64,000 nt of DNA from Colletotrichum lupini (lineage: Eukaryota > Ascomycota > Sordariomycetes > Glomerellales > Glomerellaceae): positions 806,001-870,000 of the forward strand of contig NC_064676.1 of assembly GCF_023278565.1 (NCBI RefSeq), in the 5' to 3' direction. This document shows positions 1 through 12,264 of this stretch, one piece after another. The stretch's first letter is position 1; each line of letters opens with the position of its first letter. A model generated the notes under the pieces. It was not told the origin of the DNA. It saw only the letters and a program-made list of their open reading frames with translations, and did no database searches. The position numbers and the translations under genes are program-made.

Positions 1-298
1 AGAGAAGCAAGGCAAGCTGGCAAAGCAAGGTACCGAGTCGCACCAAGGGGGTGTCCTTGCCACAAGATGATCCGTTTCCCAGCCTATGTGAGCTTATTTC
101 CTTGGCTCTGGGTATCCGATCCTTTCACTCGGGCATCTTGTATACTTATTTAACCTCTCCGCTGCCCATGCGTCTCATCGTGAACCCGCGTCTGTAGTGT
201 CTCATCGTAGCAGTCGTATACCTCACTCATCTCACTCACACCTAGAAACACCTCACGCTGCTGTTAATCACTTGAGCATCAGACATCTCACCACCATC

Positions 299-1162
299 AT
301 GTACTCAAACGTCTTCCTCCTCCGGTGGGCAGCCACATTATTGGCGTCAACCTCTGCTGGTAAGTTCATCTTCCATAATACCCCGGATTTTTACTCTAAA
401 TCTTCAACGGCATCACTAACCCACTCAAAAGTCTACGCCGCCCCCGCGCAGCAAGCCCCGGCACTACACCCAAGAGCCGACTTCAACATCCTCGTCGGCG
501 GCAACGTCTCCCTCCGCCTCATGCCCCTCGGCGCCTCAATCACCTACGGCCTCACCTCCTCAGACGGCAACGGCTATCGCAAGGTCCTTCGCGACCTCCT
601 CGTCGCCGACGGGAACCCCGTCGACATGGTCGGCAACCACCCCAACGGCACAATGGAAGACAACGACAACGAGGGCTGGTCCGGCTTCCGCATCGAGCAG
701 GTTCTCGCAAAGGCCAAGATCTCCGTCCCCGAGACGCTCCCGAACCTGGTTCTCATCAACGCCGGCACAAATGACTGCGCGCAGAGCTATGACACGGATA
801 ACGCGCACGTTCGCATGCTCGAGATGATGAACTACATCTGGGACACCTCCAAGCGCGCCACAATCGTCCTCTCTACCCTCCTCGTGAACGGGAACAACAA
901 CACGGAGGCGTGCGTCCTCAAGGTCAACGAGCAGTACAAGACACTGGCCTCGGAGCAGCAGGCGATTTCCAAGAAGGTCGTTCTTGTCGATATGCACTCC
1001 GACAAGGGCCCGCTCAAGAGCGATCTCGTTGATGGCACGCACCCCAGCGACGCGGGCTACGCAAAGATGGCGCACATCTGGTTCGATGGCATCAAGGACG
1101 CTGCGTCGCGCGGCTGGCTCGAGTCCCCTCAGCCTCTGCCTGAAAGCAAGAGGTCCGAATGA
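299..1162 (+). CDS. Secreted SGNH/GDSL hydrolase (CE3-like esterase)
   Basis: Two exons, 299-359 and 432-1162, give 263 aa. The 72-base intron has GTAAGT, an ACTAAC branch point and AAG. Its length is a multiple of three, so the unspliced frame is also open. Removing it creates a classic signal peptide (hydrophobic stretch LLRWAATLLASTSA, then VYAAPA with a probable cleavage site), which is why I chose this start and splice. The mature part has the SGNH blocks: PLGASITYG with the nucleophile Ser (GDSL variant with Ala), the oxyanion Gly, INAGTND with the block III Asn, and DGTHPSDAGY with the Asp and His of the catalytic triad. The family deacylates polysaccharides (acetyl-xylan esterases, CE3) or lipids, and the substrate here cannot be told. 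Several N-x-S/T sites fit secretion. It is likely a cell-wall or plant-polymer active enzyme. Confidence 0.88.
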   Translation: MYSNVFLLRWAATLLASTSAGKFIFHNTPDFYSKSSTASLTHSKVYAAPAQQAPALHPRADFNILVGGNVSLRLMPLGASITYGLTSSDGNGYRKVLRDLLVADGNPVDMVGNHPNGTMEDNDNEGWSGFRIEQVLAKAKISVPETLPNLVLINAGTNDCAQSYDTDNAHVRMLEMMNYIWDTSKRATIVLSTLLVNGNNNTEACVLKVNEQYKTLASEQQAISKKVVLVDMHSDKGPLKSDLVDGTHPSDAGYAKMAHIWFDGIKDAASRGWLESPQPLPESKRSE

Positions 1163-1688
1163 CTCAGAAAGATTGCGCCGCTGCTTTACATCGTGTTCCG
1201 CTTCGCCGGATCCCCAGAGCCGTCGAGCTCATAATGCACACACCATAGAACAAGGCAAGGACAGGAGGGGAATCGCATGATACAACTGTAATGTTACTGC
1301 ATCATCGCTCTATAGAGTAATTAGCAATTCATCAAAACGGCGTTCAGGGTGAGCCACAAAAGGCTTGGAGGGTACTTTTTACTTTCAATTTTCAGACAAA
1401 TCACATAAAATTCAATCAACTCAAGTGTCGGTGAGCTAGCCAATGAGACCCATCAAGTGAGATGCTATGACTTTTCTTACCGAGGGAACACAGTAGCTTC
1501 CCGAGGGTGTGAACGGGTCCAACTTCAGATGAGTTGCGTCGATCAGCTGATCGCCGGGATCCACGGTGAGATTAACCTCAGGACGACTCCGCTCGGGTCC
1601 GGTACGATCAACCGCAGACTCCATTCTCTCATCACCAAATACTTCATCGCATCTCCAATCATCAAAAAAAAAAAAAAAAATAGCCATC
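1163..1688. other. Intergenic; 3' region of hydrolase and promoter of next gene
   Basis: I see no gene here. The stretch is moderately AT-rich near 1300-1420 and leads into the 5' leader of the following membrane-protein gene, which ends in a long A tract. Confidence 0.6.
1664..1680 (+). promoter_or_regulatory. 17-base poly(A) tract in the 5' leader, 8 bases before ATG
   Basis: An uninterrupted run of 17 adenines ends 8 bases before the start codon at 1689. Poly(A) runs in fungal leaders can bind poly(A)-binding protein or exclude nucleosomes from the promoter. The role here is inference, and the run is also prone to sequencing error. Confidence 0.6.
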
Positions 1689-2844
1689 ATGTCTCGGCCA
1701 GTGTTCGCCGCCGTGTTCCTCTCCATCTTCTATCTAGCCAAGGTCGCAATCTACGACCTCTCCGTAACCAATGGCCTCATGGACTCCACAGAGTCGGCCC
1801 TTGCCGGAGAGCCGATTACGTTCACCACGTTGAAGCCGCTGGACAGCCTACTCACTATGCTCGTCCGGTTCTTCAAGCCCATCCTTGACGGCAATGACCC
1901 GAATCTTACCTTGTTCTCAATCTTCATGGCCGGCCAACTGCTCGCCGTGCATGTCCTCATTCAAGTGGAAGGTCTGAGAGCCGGAAACCGAGAAAGACTG
2001 GTCTCCTAGTGAGTTCGTCCTTGACAACCTCAGTAGAAGCCAACCCTAACAAGTGAATAGCACGACCTCCTGGGGAATGCTCTGGCAACTCATGACCTTC
2101 GGCGCCACTCTACCGCTCTATTTCCTCGCATACCTCTACACCTCCCCGATCCCAGGGTCCTCAACACCAGACGAACTCGCAGCCGCAATCTCCATCGACC
2201 CAGTCCAAGCTCGCGCGGTCATCGGCTCCCTCACCTTTGGCGCCTTCATCCCAACGCTCTTCGCAGCGCTCCCGAGCCCCAGCATCATCACTCCGCGCAC
2301 CCAGGAGATCCTCCTCGCTGTCTGGCAGGCCTTCCCCCTCTGGTCCGACATCTGGCAGTTGATCTTTGCCCAACTCATCGGCGCTCTTGGCGTGGTCCCT
2401 TCAGCCGCAAAGTCGAGGCCGCAGACGAAGATCAATGACTTTCGTAGGATCTACGCATACGCCCTCTCTGTTGTTGCCGTCACGACCTACGGCGTCATCG
2501 GTTATGTCTTCTGGAAGGCTGATTGGGCTTCGGAGACCGCAATCGAGGCAATAGTGCAGATTCTTCGTCCTACTTCGCCGTGGTCCCAGGTGAAGATGGT
2601 TTCGCTCGAGAGGGGCATCTTGGATTTGCTGCAGTGGGATACTTACTGCGCTTCCTTGGCAACGTGGAGCTGGATTGCCTACTTGGCGTATGAGGCGAAG
2701 GGCGTCAAGCAGGTTGTGATGGACTTGGGTAAGTTGGTCATGTGGAGTGCGCTTGTTGGGCCTGGCGGCGCGGCGCTGGCTGTCATGTGGGGGAGGGATG
2801 TCGGCGCTGTGAGGAAGATAAGTGGGAAGCAAAAGACTGGTTGA
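1689..2844 (+). CDS. Multi-pass integral membrane protein, unknown function
   Basis: Two exons, 1689-2008 and 2061-2844, joined by a 52-base intron (GTGAGT, CCTAAC branch, TAG) that restores a Tyr codon and keeps the frame; 367 aa. The start is the first ATG after the poly(A) tract. About seven to eight hydrophobic segments are visible: residues about 4-22, 72-92, 112-133, 155-180, 190-217, 235-255, 295-310 and near the C-terminus. There is no signal peptide beyond the first membrane segment and no catalytic motif that I recognise. It resembles the many lineage-specific fungal membrane proteins of unknown role. It converges with the next gene, with stop codons about 270 bases apart. Confidence 0.8.
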
Positions 2845-3114
2845 GACTGTAGCAACTACTCGATTGAGTCAACCATGTCGATGTATGTACTTTAGGCCGA
2901 GGAATACGACGAGGTGAAATTTCCCCATTATAATGCGACAAAAATAATCGGTCCACATGAATATTCGAGAGATCTTTCGAAGCAATCAAATAATATCAGT
3001 TATCTAAAACGATGCACGTTCTGGGTATCAAAAGCATGAGTCTACAAGTATTTCCCCTTGGATATTCACATAAGCCTAAAGAGCTGGCCCGGAGTTGTCC
3101 AATACATCTTTATC

Positions 3115-4948
3115 TTACGAGACGTCTTGTCCCCGTCTCCCATCGTCGCTCGGTTCTGCCGCTTCCGCAGTATTAGATTTGGCAGTCGCAGCATAACCAG
3201 CGGGCATGTACCCTTCAAGGGCTGGAATTATGCCAACTTGTGCAAAGTGTTAGCTTTACCAAAATCGGAGTAGAGTCACAGGTGACCAGGAACACAATTT
3301 CTCACCGGCAAGTGTACACCAGAAGTGAAGGATCACAGGAACCCAAGTCGTCAAAACCACAATTTGGCCAAAGCTCCATTCGAGCTGCGGGTCGCCCGCG
3401 GCACCACTGTTGATGGTCTGCCTGCGAAACTCAAAGAACATGCCAAGCGTTGCCAGCATCATCCCCATCATAAGAGCCAACACTATCCGGAATTCTGCGG
3501 TGAGGAGGCTATCCAATAGTTCCCTCTGTCGAGCCGAGAACCCTTTTGCTTGTTCAGTTGCTGGATTTGAGGTTAAATTATCCTGCTGAGCCTGTCCCTG
3601 ACTAGATTCCCGAGTCGAGGAGGATTTCCCTCCTCCATCTTCTGGAGTTGGCGACTCTTTCTCCTGTTTAGCCTTTGGATTCGAAGACAACTCCTGCAGT
3701 TCATTTGGGCTCTGAGAACCTTTCTCAGCTGAAGATAATCCCCCCTCTTCGGTATCCCTAGTCTTCAGCGGCTGCCCTTCCTCAATTGTCTCAACTGACG
3801 GTCGTCTCCCCTCTTCCATACTTTGAGGCGACGACTGTTTTGTCTGGTCTTTCTTTGCTCTGCTCATGTACGCAGCTAAGGCGGCAGTGATTCCGCACAT
3901 AGCCATCATGAAGACGGTAACACTAATAGACACAAGAAGGAAGACTCTCACTGTTTGATTACTTCGCAACGTGCCCTGGAGCAGTCGATTGACATCCCTG
4001 GGCAGATTTGCAACGTACCATACTGTCAATCCGAGCAAGGCCAAAAGAAGCACCCCCAAAATTGCCAGGACAGGAATAATAGCCAGGTTCAACAGATGCA
4101 GTCGTCTCCCATGTTCCTGGAGCATCAAGCTAGCCATAAATGTAGCCTGGATGCTGAACAAAGACGCCAAAGCCGAGAGTTGCGAGTCGTAGACGGTGTA
4201 ATCTTCACCAGCCCTCCACTGTTCTAGTTGTTTGTCTTGTCCATTGCCGGATGCTGCTGCAGCGGTGAGGACGGAGGCAGCGACTATGCCTAAACTCAGG
4301 AGGACGGAACTCCAATAGAAGGCTGGTAAAATAACTTCGAAAGCATCTGCGAGATTCCGATAAACAGTGTCCAGCCAATCCGGGAGCTTCGACTTGTCTC
4401 CTCTGGCATACTTCGCAATCTTTGCGGCGAGAAACCCAGCAACGAGCCATGCCTCGATGCAAAAAGTGACCATGACCTACATTCAAACATGACTTAGCTT
4501 CATAGCGCCTATACGTCTGGCTCTCATTTTCCTAGCTTACCCCGATGCCTGCAATATCAGCGTTGCCTTGAATTCCAAGGGACGAGCGCAACTCGCCGAT
4601 GCAAGTCATGTTGGCGGAGTTGTTGATCTCTGACCTGACTGCCTCTTTGAGGTTTACGGCACCCAAGCATGTGTCGTCGAAGCAGTTTTCATAATTGGCG
4701 TCTGGGCCACAACCAGTCAAGTACCACGACGCTACCTGCGGAATTTCAGGCACTTCGGTAAGGTTGCTTGGGAGGGAGAAATTAACCAGACTGTACAGGG
4801 CGTTGATATCGATGGCGCAATAGTCTAAAGTCGGAGAGGTCCGGATTATGCTGTGTACAAAGTTTCCAAATAACACACAATTGTCGGCGAACTTGACTTC
4901 GAAGCCTGGTGGTGGTGTCCACCAGGCGAAGATGATGGGGTGGACCAT
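3115..4948 (-). CDS. Fungal multi-pass membrane protein with Cys-rich outer domain
   Basis: Three exons, complement of 4541-4948, 3306-4476 and 3115-3236. The introns are 64 and 69 bases (GTAAGC...TAG and GTGAGA with GCTAAC branch and AAG) and the total is 566 aa. The N-terminal ~135 residues are hydrophilic, with several Cys and N-glycosylation sites, so probably a lumenal or extracellular domain. Then come membrane segments (starting VTFCIEAWLVAGFLAAKIA), a long charged loop of about 130 residues rich in Glu, Ser, Pro and Lys (around MEEGRRPS), and two more membrane segments. The last short exon gives a polar tail. The family is unknown to me. The start is the first ATG of a likely signal/anchor-less N-terminus (MVHPIIFAWW); an in-frame upstream Met at 5041 is less likely because the stretch between is purine-tract DNA. 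Confidence 0.75.
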
Positions 4949-6286
4949 GTCGTGCGTGCGTATAGTATGCCGGGGACTCGTTTGTATATATAACCTATTA
5001 TAATGAAAACGAGGATAAAGAAAAGTGGTCAAGAAGATCAATCGTGAACGAGGGTCGGCAAGAGGGCTCGTGATCGAAGGTCGTGAAGGCGGGCCACGAA
5101 GGCGTGTCGTTAACGAGGGTTGAAATGTGGAGGGAAGTCGAGAAGCAGGGATGCAAAGGCGGATCGTGAAATAGGATCAAAGTTTTGGACCGCGAAGTAG
5201 GATATTGAAGCAGGATAAAGGAGGAAGATCGAGTATGAGAAAAAGTACCAAGAAGGAGTATCAGGAGGGCGGATATACCAGTACTGAGAAGAATGACAGA
5301 TAGGGATGAACAAGAAGGAGGATTAAGAACGCCTATATACGTCTTTCTATACACATGTCCAAGGGCGCAAGATCAGTGGCAGAAGAGTAGCCTGATCGAG
5401 AACTCACGTCCATAGCTCCCCTGTCCACGAGGTGTGACTTGCTCAGCCAGGATGCGTAAGCTCCCGGATCTGGACCCCTAAACCAACTTGTCTGGTTTAG
5501 CTACCTCCCGCTTACTTCGAGTCCCCTTGTAGGCAATGATGTTGGATAGGGGAGTCACCATAATCCCTCGGGTACCTTACATTCACATTACATCACAGAA
5601 GGCTCATGGCTTCTACGCCCGGTGGCGGTAGATCAAGAGTCCAATGGAGCGCCGCCGAGGAGCGGGCTCAGCCACGCTTGAGACTCCCGTCTATGTCATG
5701 CAGCCTCAAAGATTTGTGACCATGATATTTCGGTGGGTTCCAAGACCAAGCCTCGGAGCAGATGCAGAGAGTCTCTTTTTTGCCTCCTCCTTGCTCCATA
5801 CACGCCACAGTCGAACTTACCATGCCTCGGCACCCCTGTTCGGCTGAGTCTCCGACCCTCGTCATGCTCGTCAGTCGAGGTTGACGTCAGAAAGTTGTAG
5901 GTGTGAGTAACGACGGTGTTCGTACCAGCTACCCGCAAAATGTGAGTGAAGAACGAACCCAGAAACGCAGTGCCGGGCGGATTAAGGCTGCGAACCTGAG
6001 AGCTGCGCCTCACGGCGCCAGACGAATGCGTAGAATATTCTACGAACTTCACGTCCTCCGCGACCTGCACGACTTGGCACTCTCAAGACTCGTGTTCATG
6101 TTGTCCTTAGCTGTTTCGAAACATAGAGATGCAGCCAGTCGTGGTGGTAATCCCGCTCTCAACCAACGGCACTGCCGCCGAACGTGGATCTGACAACCTG
6201 CAGGGCTTGTCAGCCAATGAATCCATCTTCCTCAGGAGGAGAAACCCAAAAGGAACGTACCATTGGCATGGTAAACGTAAGCTGGC
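4949..6286. other. Gene-free purine-biased tract
   Basis: From about 5000 to 5345 the plus strand is strongly purine-rich, with loosely repeated words such as CGTGAA, CGAGG and GAAGG, like a decayed tandem array. The rest (5346-6286) holds only short open frames without good starts. I see no intact gene. Confidence 0.5.
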
Positions 6287-6437
6287 TTAAGAATGTGCAA
6301 GTCCTGCTCGGACTTTGGCAATCGCAAACAGCATGACCCCGGGCCCCCAGATATCGACCTGGAAAGCCGGTCTACGGATATGCCCATCGGAAGTTGGGAT
6401 TTCAAAGATCCCCGAGATCACGAGTCTTCCATACCCC
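6287..6437 (-). pseudogene. Possible protein-kinase relic (subdomain IX-like)
   Basis: Between two stop codons the minus strand encodes a 49-codon peptide containing FQVDIWGPGVMLFAIAK. This resembles the D-x-W-S-x-G-(V/C)-(M/L)-L-F segment of Ser/Thr kinases, here with SLG changed to GPG. No ATP-binding loop, HRD or DFG is found in the surrounding frames. If real, it is a fragment of a decayed kinase gene; it may also be chance. Confidence 0.25.
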
Positions 6438-6660
6438 TTATGTAGCGTAAAAATTTAAGTACACACCCTCACCCGGTTCCTGAGTGAAATACGCATCGGC
6501 TGGCCACGCGGGGTCAAATCAGGCTCTTAGCCCCCACCTATGTATGCACCTCATTCCTCTTGGCAATCAGGCTGGGCCCTTCTGCAGGACCATTACCAAA
6601 AAACAAATCATCATCAGTTCTGTATCCATCACGATTTTGGTAAAAAGGCAAAAGATGGAT

Positions 6661-6732
6661 TGAGGACGGCCCGACTCGAACGGACAGCCTTCTGGACTGG
6701 AATCAGATACGCTACCATTGCGCCACGCCCCC
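6661..6732 (-). tRNA. tRNA-Trp (anticodon CCA)
   Basis: The 72-base minus-strand sequence folds into a full cloverleaf. The 7-bp acceptor stem (GGGGGCG against CGTCCTC) has two G-U pairs and the discriminator is A. The D loop is AATGGTA, the anticodon loop is TTCCAGT with CCA at 34-36, and the T loop is TTCGAGT in a 5-bp stem. The closing anticodon-stem pair 31-39 is A-C, a small flaw. There is no intron. T4 and T5 runs (6650-6653 and 6642-6646, read on the minus strand) provide Pol III terminators. Confidence 0.85.
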
Positions 6733-7229
6733 GGATTGTTGAAAAATAGAGCCCTCAATCGAATGAAATGAGCGGAAAGTCAGCATTCTGGAGATTCCGG
6801 GAGCGAAATATCGACACAAGGATGCGGGAAGGGTAATGGTTGTTGTTTGTTGCAAGTTGGTGTAAGTGGGCGCGGGCCGTGTGAAGTCGTGAACTTGCGG
6901 GAGCTCACCGAGCTCACCGGCGCACGGGCCATACCAAATTCGCCGGAGAATCTTTGACTCCGCTTTGGTATCGGATTCACCGAGGTGAACACGAGTGGAC
7001 CTTTACTTTTCGCGACTCCAAGCTCTTGTCGGTTGAGTCGCTTCCAGCCTTCCAAACTGGTCCTTCCACAACCAGACCACCACCTTTTCTACACCTTTGC
7101 AACCAAATCCAAGCAAAGTACTTTCTTCCCACAGCGGAAAAGGTCTACCTCGAAAATCCCTAACTCAACCACCAAAACCCCACGACCAACCCTCTCATCG
7201 CAAACACCTCCCCAAACACATTCTCAAAG
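6733..7229. other. Promoter region of the SF3A2 gene
   Basis: No gene seen between tRNA-Trp and the SF3A2 start. The 100 bases before the ATG are C/A-rich, as is common in fungal leaders. Confidence 0.5.
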
Positions 7230-7952
7230 ATGGACTACCAAAACCGCGCCGGCTCCAAATTCGGCGGCGGCGGCGTAGCCTCCTTCAGCGCAACAAACGC
7301 AGACCGCCGCGAGCGCCTCCGCAAGCTCGCCCTCGAGACAATCGACCTCGACAAGGACCCCTACTTCTTCAAAAACCACGTCGGCTCCTTCGAGTGCCGC
7401 CTCTGCCTCACCGTCCACCAAAACGACGGCTCCTACCTCGCCCACACCCAGGGCAAAAAGCACCAGACCAACCTCGCCCGCCGCGCCGCCCGCGAACAGA
7501 AAGAGGGGAAACAAAACATCGACCCGGCGACCGGGTTACCCGTCGGCGTCGTCGGCGCCGGCTTCGGTGCGGGAGGCGCGCGGCGGAATCTGATCAAGAT
7601 TGGGCGGCCGGGGTACAAGATTACAAAGATCCGCGATCCGATCACGCGTCAGCAGGGGCTGCTATTCCAGCTTCAGTACCCGGACATCGCGCCCGACGTG
7701 GAGCCCAAGTGGCAGGTCATGAACGCCTTCACGCAGCGCATCGAGGAGCCGGATAAGAATTTCCAGTACCTCCTGGTGGCGGCGGAGCCGTACGAGACGT
7801 GCGGGTTCAAGATCCCCGCGCGCGAGCTGGATAAGCGCGACGATAAGCAGTTTAGCTTTTGGGATCCCGATGCGAAGGAGTATTGGCTGCAGGTCATGTT
7901 CATGTCGGAGCGCGAGGAGAGGTATGTTGCGGCGCCTGGTACGAGGAGGTGA
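7230..7952 (+). CDS. PRP11: Splicing factor 3A subunit 2 (Prp11/SAP62)
   Basis: Intronless, 240 aa, close to the length of fission-yeast Sap62 and the conserved core of SF3A2. The N-terminus (MDYQNRAGSKFGGGGVAS) and the region ADRRERLRKLALETIDL are hallmark. A matrin/U1-type C2H2 zinc finger lies at about residues 52-82 (FECRLCL...H...GKKHQ). A basic GRPGYKITKIRDP segment and a C-terminal EEP/WDPDAKEYWLQV region follow, contacting the rest of SF3a. In the nucleus, SF3a joins SF3b in the 17S U2 snRNP and stabilises pairing of U2 with the intron branch point. The metazoan Pro-rich C-terminal tail is absent, as is normal in fungi. Confidence 0.95.
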   Translation: MDYQNRAGSKFGGGGVASFSATNADRRERLRKLALETIDLDKDPYFFKNHVGSFECRLCLTVHQNDGSYLAHTQGKKHQTNLARRAAREQKEGKQNIDPATGLPVGVVGAGFGAGGARRNLIKIGRPGYKITKIRDPITRQQGLLFQLQYPDIAPDVEPKWQVMNAFTQRIEEPDKNFQYLLVAAEPYETCGFKIPARELDKRDDKQFSFWDPDAKEYWLQVMFMSEREERYVAAPGTRR

Positions 7953-9313
7953 AGTGGTGGGAAGGGAACAGCTGCGTTGTTGTTCGCGGAAAGGGTGTTA
8001 GAAAACGCTGTATAAAACGACATGACGGGAGGGGTTTCTAGGGCATACCACGAAGGCAGTTCAGCTTCGCTCAGTCATAGGATTCACCAGGAGACTATCT
8101 CTCATAGTGATCAGGGTTCGTGCCTCGGACAGCATTGAAGCAAACGGTTGTTATCTGGGTTCACTTGGTCAGCAGTGGCCCACATGGCCCTATTCCAGTG
8201 ACATCAGGGGGTGTCATATCACGGCGTTGGGCGTGGGTAATTCGAGAGAGGGAATTGTTTGTAAGACTTGCTTTTGCTTATCAGGCCCCCGGGCAAGGGA
8301 ATAGAAGAGCTGACATGAACCTTCAGGAGAGGTTTCGACGTGGCACTGGGCCATGGAGTTTAGCAAAAAGCTTTGGCTTCATAAGTTACATTCAGAGATT
8401 CCTATGAAGGCATCTTATTCAACAAGTACCAATAGTAAGACAAAACAGACAGAATGTAGACCCATCAACAATGAATGTAATCTGACCACAAGTCACTTTT
8501 ATCAAGTAGTGCAAAGTTCGAATCCTGACAGAGGCTTATACAGAAACTTGATGTGGTCCTTCAAGACACTGGGAGAGGAAGAGGCGTCTAGCACTTCCTA
8601 GACGGTGGACCTGCAGTGTGCTTTTCGCCTGTGCCCAATTGGATTGAAAGAATGGTGAGAAGTTCGTGGCCAAACAACCTGCGTAACTTACTCAAAGACA
8701 GTATACACTTGAAGATGTACCGTCTATAGCCACCAGAGGCCGACAATAAAACCATCACAAACATTATGAACCATCAAGTCCCAAGTCTTGTTCTCAAATG
8801 CATCGTCTGGATTGCATCTATCACTTCACTGTTGCCAGTCGTCCTCATGACTCTCTGAATCCCAGTGTCATCCATCACTGATAGATCCAGCATTACCAGT
8901 ACATCCTGACATCCCCTCCTCACGCTGCCCCCTACTATCCGTCTTCTTCATCATGTTTCTCATAATGAAAACTCTAGTGATCCGCGGCCGTCTCGACTAC
9001 ATACCCCCTTGAAAGATATCTCGTTTTCACCCTCCCATCTACATGATTTGTGCGACTTGGTGTCTTTGATGCGAGTAAACGCCCTGTATGCAGTGATTGA
9101 AAACAAAAAACAACGGTAAATGCAAATCTTGTAAGACAAGAATCTGGGTGTATTGGTTTGGCAGTAGGCAAAATGGAGTCGCCAGCGAATCACTGATAGG
9201 TATTCTCTTGGTCCTCCGAATCTCCGCGTCTTGCTCGGCATGATATCGGTACACCCCGGGATCGGGATACAAGTCGCAACAAGCTGGCCACCAAAACAAT
9301 GCGTTTGTCGCGC
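7953..9313. other. Intergenic between convergent SF3A2 and COT1 genes
   Basis: The two genes end facing each other, so this stretch should hold both 3' UTRs. I found no convincing gene or RNA. The minus strand is open in frame for 117 codons after the COT1 UAA, but the peptide looks non-coding. Confidence 0.5.
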
Positions 9314-11436
<2,123 letters not shown>

Positions 11437-12264
11437 TGTGTAGAAGTTTCGTCTTGACTCGGGGGGGGCACGTCGTGTGCGGGTAGGGGTTGGTAGTTGC
11501 GCAGGCTGTGCGGGCGACTAGCAAAGTGGCAGTTTAATTGACAGTGCTATGGGCGAGCGGACCGTGGAAGTGAGGCAACGACTAGAGTGGTAGACGGCGG
11601 GGAGGCTGCTAAAGGAGATGGGAAGGTTGCAGCCGCAGTGCGCAGGGTCAAGGCGGGTGGTTGGATGGATTGGGGTCGTCCCCCGGGGCGGAAGTCGAGA
11701 AGAATAGATTGCGGTGGGCGGGTGAGTGGATGGGAGGTCCTCGCAACCCACTGGAACTTGATGAATGGTAAGTGCGTGCCCTAGTGAGTGAGAGGATAGG
11801 CCAGGGATGGGGGGAAACGTAAGGTCGGTAAGGCAGGACAGGATGTGAAGATTATGATATCTGGAGGTTGGAGTATCACCACATACCTTGGCAAGTTGAG
11901 TGAGTGTAGTGTAAAGGCGGTCGAGGAAGCTAGTTTGTCTATCCGTATGCTCACCAGCAGAAAAAAAAAAGGGGTGGGAGGCGAGGATTTGTTGATAGGG
12001 CGCTTGCCGATGGAGCAAAGAGGTGCAAAGGTGGCGTAGAGGGGCTTGATGCTCCAAGGGGTGGAATTTCCCCGGTGCCAACAGTGCAGGGCGAGAACAA
12101 CGACTACCGGGCAGAGCTAGGAAGCTAGCTATGTGTAGTCGGTGTATACAGGTAACAGGAGGCGATAGGTTGAAGCACCTCGTGGCTTGAGCGAGGTGAG
12201 GAAAGGCAAAGCTGGCAGACGTCGAGGTGTCGAGGAGGGACGGGAGAGAGAGAAAGAGGTTCAA
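11437..12264 (-). promoter_or_regulatory. Long pyrimidine-rich 5' leader of COT1 with a possible intron donor
   Basis: Upstream of the COT1 ATG the transcribed strand is C/T-rich and stays open for 248 codons (12264 to 11518) in a frame with no ATG. A perfect donor CAAG|GTATGT lies with its GT at 11886 reading leftward, so a leader intron is possible; I cannot fix its acceptor. Long leaders that bind the translational regulator Ssd1/GUL-1 are known for RAM-network targets; its action here is inference. Confidence 0.4.

Noticed and set aside
8490..8535. TTCGAATCC word resembling a tRNA T loop
   Set aside because: The flanking bases do not form a T stem or acceptor stem.
8960..9313. 117 open codons in frame after the COT1 stop codon
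   Set aside because: COT1 ends at the normal conserved FDNNFR, the stop is UAA, and the following peptide has non-coding composition. Treated as 3' UTR chance.
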